NCBI GenBank assembly: GCA_044228435.1
Contig: JBGAUW010000006.1
Coordinates: forward strand, 124,001 to 188,000
Source of the DNA: Bog-950 sp044228435
GTDB taxonomy: Bacteria; Bacteroidota; Bacteroidia; Chitinophagales; LD1
Reading direction: 5' to 3'
DNA length: 64,000 nucleotides
Shown piece by piece: positions 36,362 through 46,500 of this stretch (position 1 is its first letter; each line of letters starts with the position of its first letter). The position numbers and the translations under genes were made by a program. The notes beneath the pieces are model-generated. The model did not search any database, was not told the origin of the DNA, and saw nothing but the letters and a program-made list of their open reading frames with translations.

Positions 36362-37965
36362 TCAAGGTATCAACTTATCTATTATGCGGTTGTTGCGCTG
36401 GCCGTTTACGGCGGTTATTACCAATAGTTTTTTGGGTGCTTTTAAATCGAATTCCAGGTGGCCTAAATCATCGAAGGGTATGTAAACCTCGTGTGTAAAA
36501 TCGGAGCCTACGTTGCCGGCTATTAGTTTATCGAGCATTTGTTGCGGCTCCATTTTGTAAGTAGGTATTACGGCTATCATACCTATTCCATCCAGGTTAT
36601 GCACCAATACCAAAAGGGGCTTATTAGCATAAGGTTTAAATATTTTCCAGTTGCTCCCTTCGGCCACCGGCGTGTATTGTTTTGGTGTTTGCACTTCGCC
36701 CAAGCCTACTGCAAACTGTCGGCCCACACCGGTGTTATTCCACTTAGGCATTTTGCCGCTGTTTTTTATGTAAAAACATTGGTTGAGGTATCGGGCGGTA
36801 TCGTTTAGCAGCAGCACTGTTTGGCGCGGCGCTATCTGCGATATTTTGCCTCGTTGCATACCACCGGCGCTTAATAAATAATCGGCATTGCCGCTATAAA
36901 TTTCGGGGCTGGAGTGGCGGCCATGGCCCTTCGTAATAAAGTAGTCGGGCTTCTCTCCTTTCAATAGCTTAACGGTAGCATCGGGTAATTTGTAATTGGA
37001 TATCAAAGCAACCAATGCATGGTGCGTATGGTTTGCGTTCGCCCTTCGCTTTTTTGCAGCAACACTTTTACAATAGAAGTTACCGGGTCGTTAGCAAAAT
37101 CTTCTGAGCTGCCGCGCTGCATACGCCGGCGGAAAGGCGGGTAGCGGCGCAGTTGCAAACTGCCATAGGCATAATCGGTAAATACTCTATTTAATAGCTC
37201 TCCGCATTTTTGTTTTACCTGTTGGTTGCCGCAAAAAGTATAAAATGTAAGCAGGGCAGTTAAAGAGTAACCGGCATAGGGGTTGGCATTAAACTCATAA
37301 AAACCTTTATCGAGCTTTTGTTGCAGCAGGGCCAGCCACCAGGTGTCGAGCCCATTGCGGTAGTTATCGTAAATAAATGAAGTATCGCCATGTTGCTGCA
37401 GCCACTGGTTTTTTAAGTAGCGGGAGGTTTCGCCCATAAAAATGTGGTTCTCGGTTTCGCGCATTAAACCCAAAGTACCCGGCGAATGTACATGCACTTT
37501 ATTGCCGCTGTGTGTAAGCAATACATTCAGCAAATTACTTTTAGCCGCCGGTGTAAGTATATCGGGCCGGTCGCCAAATAAATAGAGCAAGCCAACCAGA
37601 GGCACCTCGCTAAAATCGTAATCGCCATGCGGGTTAAAGGCCCAGTCGGTACCGTTACGGCCCCAGGGCTTTTTTCCAATAATGTATTCATTAACTGCCT
37701 GCACATCGGTGCCGGCTAACAGTTTACCCGTTATTACCCTGGGCGCAGCTATTTTGCCCTCGGCCATCCAATCGGGCAAAGGTTTTTTAGCCCAGTGCTT
37801 TACAATTTCATTTTGGCTTATATCTACCGGTGCATAAGGCGAGGCTTGTTGCCTTGCAGCTAACTTACTTTTATCGGGCCGTATGCGCCACTCGCGGCTG
37901 AAATAATACGTGCAGGAGGAATTGAAGACTAATACAATGCAAACCAGCCAAAGGGAAATTTTCAT
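36362..37965 (-). pseudogene. Lipoprotein gene probably split by a frameshift near 37003-37030 (320 + 217 residue parts)
   Basis: The first part (37965-37003) starts with a lipoprotein signal (VLVFNSSC) and has an alpha-helical, aromatic-rich body with the motif RETENHIFMGETSRYLKNQW. It stops at 37003 after RTMHWLL. The second frame is open from upstream of this stop and continues with ALISNYKLPDATVKLL, then PEIYSGNADYLLSAGG and a beta-rich tail to 36362. The second part has no ATG near its beginning, only a TTG at 37015, and its composition reads as a direct continuation. A one-base slip would give a single protein of about 535 residues, resembling alpha/alpha-toroid plus beta-sandwich secreted proteins. 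A sequencing error is possible. The function is not recognised. Confidence 0.6.
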
Positions 37966-37972
37966 GCAGCAA

Positions 37973-38088
37973 TTTAATAAGGTGCAGCGAAAGACAAAAC
38001 CCCTATTCTACCATTATCCGGCGGGTAATGTTTAATAAGGTGCAGCGAAAGACAAAACCCCTATTCTACCATTATCCGGCGGGTAATG
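37973..38088. repeat. Perfect 58-bp tandem duplication at a gene 3' end
   Basis: Bases 37973-38030 are repeated exactly at 38031-38088. The second copy contains the last codons and stop of the minus-strand gene at 38061-39185 (TRRIMVE and stop). The first copy is a non-coding duplicate of that gene end. Confidence 0.95.
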
Positions 38089-39185
38089 TTTTGCTGCTTA
38101 CCGCTAATGCTTATAAAATATATACCGGCTGGCAGTGCCATATTAAGTTGCATAACATTATAGGTAACTACTGCACTATAAACTGTTTGGCCCTTACTGT
38201 TTTGAATAATCAAATCGCTGCCAATAAAGCCTTCGGCAAGTTGTATTTGCGCCTGGCCGTTTAGTGCGGGATTTGGGTAAAGCTTTATTTCAGTCTTTTT
38301 TTTTAAAGGGTCGATACCGGTAATGGCAGGAATATAGCTACTTAGGTCGGCATAATACAGATTAGCAATGTTTCCTTCTTCGGTAATGTAAAGTTCGTTG
38401 TTGCTTATAAATACGAGCGCCTCTTTTTGGGTAGAAGCAGCGAAGTTTAAACGCTGCATGTTGCCGCCAAAAAAGTTATCGCCGGCAATATTTGTAAATA
38501 AAAGAATGCCATTGCCGCTAAGTAGTGCCACGGTTTTTCCATCGGGGCTTATATCGGCGGCTGTAACCCAGCTGTTGTAAACAGGACCGGGACCGGTATA
38601 AAAACTATCTACCAGCGTGGCCACGTAGGTGCCTGCACTATCGGGCAAACGGTAAAGATTGGTGTAACCGGTATATGGCGAAGTACGGTTTTTGCTAAAC
38701 AGGTACAGTGAATGATTATACCAAAACATGGCCTCCATATCAAAATTTTGCAAGGCTGCTGACGGTGGAAATGCGTGTTGGTTGGGGTAAGTAAAGTTGA
38801 TAGTGGGTGCAGTAACCGAAGTGGCAGATACAATATCGGGATGCATTACTTTATAAATAACCAGATTAGTACGGTTATTGCTGTTGTTGCCAAAATCGCC
38901 CACATAAATATTTCCATCGCTATCGCGGGTTATCTCTTCCCAATCACGGTTGCCGGCATTTTGAATTCCGAGTGTGCGCATTAAAGTACCGGTTGAATCG
39001 AACTGATACAACTCCGGCTTACCACCGCTATCGTTATGGCTCCAAATACTATTGCGGTCGCTTACTTCTACGCCCGAAGATTCATCGATAGCAGAAGGTA
39101 GTTGGGCCATTACCCTGAGCGAAAGTGTTTGGGCCTGTAAATTACAGGCAGTTACTAATACCAGCAACGCAAATAGTTTATTCAT
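38061..39185 (-). CDS. Secreted beta-propeller protein with T9SS type A sorting domain
   Basis: The 374-residue protein has a signal peptide (MNKLFALLVLVTACNLQAQ), a propeller-like body with repeated segments such as DRNSIWSHNDSGGKPELYQFD, DSDGNIYVGDFGNN and ISPDGKTVALLSGNG, and a C-terminal sorting domain: IKLYPNPALNGQAQIQL, then GIYFISISGKQQ and a basic RRIMVE end. The sorting domain sends it through the T9SS to the surface or medium. The body resembles proteins with NHL or esterase-like propellers, but no catalytic site is evident. Its last nine codons lie in the 58-bp tandem duplication. Confidence 0.85.
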   Translation of the reverse strand: MNKLFALLVLVTACNLQAQTLSLRVMAQLPSAIDESSGVEVSDRNSIWSHNDSGGKPELYQFDSTGTLMRTLGIQNAGNRDWEEITRDSDGNIYVGDFGNNSNNRTNLVIYKVMHPDIVSATSVTAPTINFTYPNQHAFPPSAALQNFDMEAMFWYNHSLYLFSKNRTSPYTGYTNLYRLPDSAGTYVATLVDSFYTGPGPVYNSWVTAADISPDGKTVALLSGNGILLFTNIAGDNFFGGNMQRLNFAASTQKEALVFISNNELYITEEGNIANLYYADLSSYIPAITGIDPLKKKTEIKLYPNPALNGQAQIQLAEGFIGSDLIIQNSKGQTVYSAVVTYNVMQLNMALPAGIYFISISGKQQNITRRIMVE

Positions 39186-39241
39186 ATTATAAAGTTAATA
39201 CATCTAAAATAAATATAACCTACTTTTTGGCGTCTGTTGCT

Positions 39242-40072
39242 TTACTTCAAATCTACACTAATAGTAAGGTGGTCGCTTGGGTAATAGGTGCCATTGTTAT
39301 CGGTGTAGAGTGTGTAGTTGCTTTTGGCAAACTGCGGGCTAAAAAAAATGTAGTCAATCCGGTTACAATTGGTGTTACTTACTTCAAAGCCACAACAGGT
39401 AAAGTTAGGTGCGCCGGTGGTATAACTATCGTTTAAAGTAGTGTTATAAGCCCCGGGTGCTGTAAGAATAGCATAAGCAGCATCATCGGGTGTGAAATTA
39501 AAGTCGCCGGTTACGATTACCGGTTCGCCATTGGCCAATGAATCGATAGTTTTGCGGAGAAGTGCCGCACTTTTTCGCCGGGCTTCTTTACCCTTATGGT
39601 CGAAGTGGGTATTAAAAACAAACAGGGGTTTACCGGTTGCTCTTTCTTTAAGTTGTACCCAACTGCAAATGCGGGTAATGGCGGCATCCCAACTTTTGCT
39701 GCCCGGTATGGCAGGCGTTTCGCTTAGCCAAAAATTTCCCCCTTGCAAAAATTCGTATTTATCTTTCCGGTAAAAAACCGCGCTGTGCTCACCACTATGT
39801 TTACCATCGTTTCGTCCAACGCCAAAAGCCTCATATTCTTTCAGCGCACCCTTCAAATCCTTTAGTTGATTTAAAAGTACCTCTTGCGTGCCTAAAATAT
39901 CGGGATTTACTTTTTTTATTAAAGTAAACAGAGCCACTTTACGCTTAGGCCATTTGTTTACCCCATCGGCTGCATGGCTGTTGCGGATATTGTATGTGCA
40001 AACCCGCGTTTGGCCAAAAGCGGTAAAAGCGAAAAAAAGCAATAGCAAAAAGGGGAGCAAGGTGCGTTTCAT
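39242..40072 (-). CDS. Endonuclease/exonuclease/phosphatase (EEP) family protein, secreted
   Basis: The 276-residue protein begins with a signal peptide (MKRTLLPFLLLLFFAFTAFGQ). I start it at ATG 40072 rather than the upstream in-frame Met at 40096, because this gives a clean signal. EEP fold motifs are in order: RVCTYNIRN, ILGTQEVL (catalytic Glu), VFNTHFDHKG (His/Asp), VIVTGDFNFTP (Asp/Asn), RIDYIFFS and YPSDHLTISVDL (Asp-His). The family cleaves phosphodiesters in nucleic acids, lipids or inositol phosphates; the substrate is not evident. The periplasmic or extracellular location follows from the signal peptide. Confidence 0.9.
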   Translation of the reverse strand: MKRTLLPFLLLLFFAFTAFGQTRVCTYNIRNSHAADGVNKWPKRKVALFTLIKKVNPDILGTQEVLLNQLKDLKGALKEYEAFGVGRNDGKHSGEHSAVFYRKDKYEFLQGGNFWLSETPAIPGSKSWDAAITRICSWVQLKERATGKPLFVFNTHFDHKGKEARRKSAALLRKTIDSLANGEPVIVTGDFNFTPDDAAYAILTAPGAYNTTLNDSYTTGAPNFTCCGFEVSNTNCNRIDYIFFSPQFAKSNYTLYTDNNGTYYPSDHLTISVDLK

Positions 40073-40512
40073 ATACCAGATGTTAGAAGGTGCCAAATCT
40101 ATATTAAGTGGAATATCCAGTTTTAAGTATGTATTAACTTTTGCCTTGTTTTTAATATTAAGCCGGAAAATTACCGGTAGAGTGATAACCCATCAATAGA
40201 TGTTAAGGGCAATCGATTGTTTAATTTAACATTGCTAAATGGTTGCATAGGCAACCTGCTTATTTTATAAATAACTGACAATAAGTGAATTAAAAAACCT
40301 ATTTTATCATTTGTAACAATTGCGCTTGTGGAAGGTTTTGAAGATATTACACTTTAAAACTAATTTGTTACATTTACAAGCTTCACATTTTTAAGCACCC
40401 ATTATAGCAAGTAAAGTGTTGAAAATTATGCATTAGCACCTGATTTTACGGTAACTAAAACAGATTGAGATAAAATAAAAAACGCCGGAGCTTTAATTTA
40501 CCCTGACAATTT
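40073..40512. other. Upstream region of the 2599-residue surface protein
   Basis: A+T-rich with no gene. It contains one small hairpin, GGTTGC-ATAG-GCAACC (40241-40256). I looked for TAnnTTTG with a -33 TTG and found only near matches (TACATTTA at 40369), so I do not call a promoter. Confidence 0.5.
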
Positions 40513-43500
40513 ATGAAACATTATTTTTCGCATTGTGCAGCAAAAGTTGCAAAGCATATTTTACTGCTTTGTTGTTTAATACCTTTTGCCGCTTCGTCTC
40601 AGTTATCGCAGTATTTTTTATTTAACAGGACCTTTGCAGAAAATGTAGGAGGACCGGCACTAACCGAAAGGCTTACCTGCGGTGCCGCAGCAGGCGCTTT
40701 TGGCCAGCAAACGCTGGTAAGAGGTGGCCAATGCATTAATTTTGATGCTTTTTGTTTTAACACGGGTGGCGGCCTGGCGTATCCAAACCCGGGAGTTATT
40801 GGATCAAGTTACACTATAAACGTGTATTGCAAACTTCAAGGGCAGGGATTTTTAAGGGTTTTAGATTTCTCAAACGGTACAGTTGATAACGGTATCTACT
40901 TTTACCAAGGCTTTCTTATCATTTACGGAATTGGTGCGATTGGGCCGGGCACTCTTAATTTGAATACGTATTATCTTTTTACGTTTGTTCGCGATGGTGC
41001 AACAAACACATTAACAGTATATGTAGATGGCGTACTTTACGGAACTATTGTTGACAATTTATTAGTTACCAGAACACCAACCAACACTTCACCCATTCAT
41101 TTTTTTACTGATAACAACTGCGAAAGTCCATACGGATGCGTTCGGTATATATCTGCCAGCCCGTTGCAGGCAACAGCTCCGGCTGTAGCCGCCCTTTACG
41201 CAAGCCTACCAGTGTTAACAAACGAAACCGCAGCTCCTACCGTAGGTATTACCTTAACTCCGGCTACAACAACTTTAACCTGCACCAACCCTACCGCCAC
41301 CCTAACTGCCGGAGGCGGGGGTACTTATGCCTGGTCTTCATCGGCAAATAACACTGCCACGGAAGTAGTAAGCACAGCTAATACTTACACCGTTACAGTT
41401 ACCGATATAAATGGTTGCAGCGGCACTATGGCATCGGTAGTAACGGCTGACAAAACGCCACCTACTGCTACTGTAACCCCTACAGCAACTTTATTAAACT
41501 GCACTACAACATCGATAGGCCTTACGGCCGGTGGCGGAGGAACTTATAACTGGGGCGGGGGTGTAACTACCGCGCTAAAAACGGTAACCACGCCGGCTAC
41601 TTATACTGTAACTGTAACCGCCGCCAACGGTTGTACGGCAACAGCCAGCAGCACAATTACCCAAAACATTGCACCACCGGCAGCTGCAATAAGCCCTGCA
41701 TCGGCTACCTTAACCTGTGCGGCACCAACCGCAACTTTAACCGCCAGCGGCGGCACGGGTTATAACTGGGGCGGTGGTGTTACTACCGCTGCAAATACAG
41801 TTAGCACGGCAAATACGTATACCGTTACGGTAACTGGCGCCAATGGTTGTACGGCCACTGCATCGCGCACAGTTTCGCAAAATATTACTCCACCGGTAGC
41901 CTCTATTTCACCGGCCGGTGGCACTATTACGTGTGCTGCGCCAACTTTAACTTTAACCGCCAGTGGCGGAGGAACTTACAACTGGGGCGGTGGTGTAACT
42001 ACAGCTGCCAAAACAGTAAATGCCGGTGGCACTTACACGGTTACTGTAACTGCGGCCAACGGCTGCACAGCTACCGCATCGGTAATAGTTAGCCAGGCTA
42101 CCACACCGCCTACAGCCAGCATAACACCGGCAACGCCCGCATTAACCTGCGCTTCGCCTACCGTAGTATTAACTGCCAGTGGCGGAACGAGCTACAATTG
42201 GGGTGGAGGTATTACCACCGCCACCAATACGGTTAACACAGCCAACACTTATACAGTAACGGTTACTGATGTTAACGGATGTACCGCAACCGCATCGTCG
42301 GTAGTAAGCCAAAGCACCGCACCCCCGGTAGCAGTGGTTTCGCCTACAAGTGCCATACTTACCTGCACTAACACTTCGGTATTACTTACTGCCAGTGGCG
42401 GGGCCACCTATAACTGGGGTGGAGGTATTACCTCTGCAACCAATACGGTAAGCGCAGCCAACACTTATACAGTAACAGTAACTGCAGCCAACGGATGCAC
42501 GGCCACAGCATCGGCTTCTGTAACACAAAATATTGTTGCGCCTGTAGCATCGGTAACACCCGCCAATAGTACGGTTACCTGTGTAGCATCTAACGTAACG
42601 CTTACCGCCGGCGGCGGCGGAACATACGATTGGGGCGGAGGTATAACCACCGCTACCAACACGGTTAGTTCGGCCAATACTTACACCGTAACTGTAACAG
42701 CAGCAAATGGCTGTACGGCCACGGCATCGGCTGTGGTTAGTTTAAGCGTAACACCGCCAACCGCAACGGTTTCGCCATCAACAGCTACTATTACATGCGC
42801 CAGTACTACTGCAACCTTAACGGCCAGCGGCGGAGCCACTTACGATTGGGGAGGCGGTAATACTACCACTACCAAAACAGTAAACGCGGGAGGAACTTAT
42901 ACCGTAACCGTTACCGCTGCCAACGGATGCACGGCTACCGCTTCGGCCGTTGTAAGCCAGGCTACCACCCCACCGGTGGCAGCTGTTTCGCCGGCAAATG
43001 CGGCACTTACCTGCGCAGCGCCTACTGCACTTTTAACCGCCAGCGGGGGTACCACCTACGATTGGGGCGGAGGTATAACAACAGCAACCAACACCGTAAA
43101 TGCGGCTAATACTTATACCGTTACCGTTACCGATGGTAATGGTTGTACAGCAACAGCGGCAGCAGTAATAACACAAAACACAAGTTTACCAGTAGCTGCT
43201 ATAACACCTTCCACCGCTACCCTTACCTGCGCCAATACTACCGCCACTTTAACAGCCAGCGGCGGAGCTACTTACAACTGGGGCGGAGGCATAACTACTG
43301 CTGCAAATACAGTAAACGCTGCCAGCACATATACAGTAACCGTAACAGCCGCTAACGGATGTACGGCCACAGCATCCGCCATAGTTAGCCAAAACATAAC
43401 AGCGCCGGCAGCATCGGTAACCCCTGCCAATAGTACGGTTACCTGTGTAGCACCTAACGTAACGCTTACCGCCAGCGGCGGCGGAACATACGATTGGGGC

Positions 43501-46500
43501 GGAGGTATAACCACCGCTACCAACACGGTTAGTTCGGCCAATACTTACACCGTAACTGTAACAGCAGCAAATGGCTGTACGGCCACGGCATCGGCCATAG
43601 TTAGCTTAAGTGTAACACCGCCAACAGCTGCCGTTTCGCCATCAACAGCCACACTTACGTGCGCAACCCCAAATGCAACTTTAACGGCAAGTGGGGGGGC
43701 AGCCTACGATTGGGGGGGCGGAAACACCACCAACACAAATACGGTTGGCACCGGTGGAACCTATACTGTAACTGTTACAGCAGCTAATGGATGCACAGCA
43801 ACCGCATCGGTAGTAGTAAGCCAAACCACTACACCACCCTTAGCTACTATTTCGCCGGCCAGTATTACACTTACCTGCGCCGCGCCCACCGCAGTTTTAA
43901 CCGCCAGCGGCGGAACCAGCTATGATTGGGGCGGAGGTATAACCACCGCTACCAATACTGTAAACACGGCTAACACATATACCGTTACCGTTACCGATGG
44001 TAATGGCTGCACAGCTACGGCATCTGCCGTAGTTAGCCAAAACACCACACCGCCGGTGGCCGCTATAACGCCCGCTACGGCAACGCTTGATTGCATTAAT
44101 ACCACCAGCACGCTTACTGCCAGCGGGGGAGCCAGCTACGATTGGGGCGGAGGTACTACCACAGCTACAAACGCGGTTAGCACACCCAATACTTATACGG
44201 TAACAGTAACTGCAGCAAATGGCTGCACGTCCACAGCATCGGCTGTAGTTACTCAAAATATAACAGCCCCGGTTGCCTCTGTAACACCGGCTACTGCTAC
44301 CATTACGTGTGTAGCACCAAATGTTACACTCACCGCCAGCGGCGGAGGCACCTATGATTGGGGAGGCGGTGTAACCACAGCAACTAATGCAGTAAGCTCA
44401 GCCAATACTTACACCGTTACCGTTACTGCGGCTAACGGTTGCACAGCAACAGCATCTGCCGTAGTTAGCCTAAACGTAACCCCACCAGCGGTTACTGTAA
44501 TCCCGGCTTCGGCAACTATTACCTGCACCAACGCTACCGCTACACTTACTGCTAACGCAGTAGCAACTTACGACTGGGGCGGAGGAAACACTACTGCAAC
44601 CAACACCGTAAGCACCGCGGGCACCTATACAGTAACCGTAACCGACATAAATGGTTGTACCGCGACAGCGGCTTCGGTAGTTACCTTAGATATAGCGGCA
44701 CCTGCAGCAGCTGTTTCGCCGGCAAACGCTACACTAACCTGCGCTACTAATACCAGCACACTTACAGCCAGTGGCGGAACCACCTACGATTGGGGCGGGG
44801 GAACTACCACTGCTGCTAACACTGTAAACACAGCTAACACTTATACCGTAACCGTAACCGGCGCCAACGGATGCACTGCCACGGCCAGCGCAGTTGTAAC
44901 CGATGATGTTACCCCCCCAACAGCAGGCATAAACGCCCCGGTAACCACCCTGGATTGCATAAATACCACCAGCACACTTACCGCCAGCGGCGGGGTAACT
45001 TATGATTGGGGCGGCGGTATAACTACGGCCGCTAATACGGTTAGCGCAGCAAATACTTATACAGTAACCGTAACCGGTAGCAACGGTTGCACAGCCACAG
45101 CATCAGTCGTAATTAATCAGGATATAGTTACACCAACCGCTGCCATCAATCCGGCCAGCGCCACGCTTACCTGCGCTAATCCTTCGTTTGTGCTTACCGC
45201 CAGCGGCGGAGCCACTTATAATTGGGGGGCAGGTATAACTACTGCTACCAATACCGTAACCAACCCAAATACTTATACGGTTACAGTAACCGGGGCCAAT
45301 GGCTGCACAGCCACAGCATCGGCAATTATTACACAAAGCGTTACTACACCACCGGCAGCAGTAAGCCCTGCAAGCGCTGCCTTAGATTGCAATACAGCAT
45401 CGGCAGTATTAACTGCAAGCGGAGGAACCAGCTATAACTGGGGAGCAGGTATAACCACAGCAACCAATACGGTTACTGCGGCCAATACCTATACCGTTAC
45501 CGTAACCGATATAAATGGCTGCACCGCTACAGCATCGGCTTCTATTACGGATGATTTTACACCACCGGCAGTTACCGTTACGCCTGCTAATGCAACACTT
45601 ACCTGCGCAACATTAAGCGCCACCCTAAGAGCTTCAGGTGCCATCAGCTACGATTGGGGCGGGGGCAACACCACCGCTACCTATACTGTTAATGCGGCCA
45701 ATACCTATACGGTAACAGCAACAGGCAGTAACGGCTGCACAGCAACTGCAGCAGCAGTTGTAATACAGGATATAACGGCACCAACAGCAGCCATTGCACC
45801 AGGCACTGCTACGCTTACATGCACCAACGCCTCACTTGCGCTCCTGGCTTCAGGCGGTGTTAGCTACGATTGGGGTGCTGGTATTACAACGGCTAGTAAT
45901 AGTGTAACTGTGCCAAACACGTACACGGTAACAGTAACAGGCGCTAACGGCTGTACAGCCACCGCATCATCTGTTATAAGTCAAAACATAACACCACCTA
46001 CGGCAGCCATTTCACCGGCCAGTGGCAATCTAACTTGTACTACTACTGCTATTAGCTTAACCGCCAGCGGCGGAGTAACTTATGATTGGGGCGGAGGTTT
46101 AACTACCGCTACCAATAGTGTAACAACACCAAATACTTATACGGTAACTGCTACCGGAGCCAATGGATGCACCGCCACAGCTGCAGCAATCATTACGCAG
46201 GATATTACAGCGCCTAACGTTAGTATTGCACCGGCAGGTACGCTTAATTGTGCTGTGCTTAATACAACGCTTACAGCCAGCAGTACTACCGCCAACGCCA
46301 CCTTTAACTGGGGCGGCGGCAACACCACTACCACCAATACGGTTACTACAGGCGGCAACTACACCGTTACCGCTACCGACCCTGCCAACGGCTGCACAGC
46401 CAGCAGCACAGCTGCAGTAGCACAAAATATTACGTCACCAAACGCAACGGTTAGTGTTTCGGGCATTTTAAGTTGTGTTAACCTTAATGCAACGATTACA

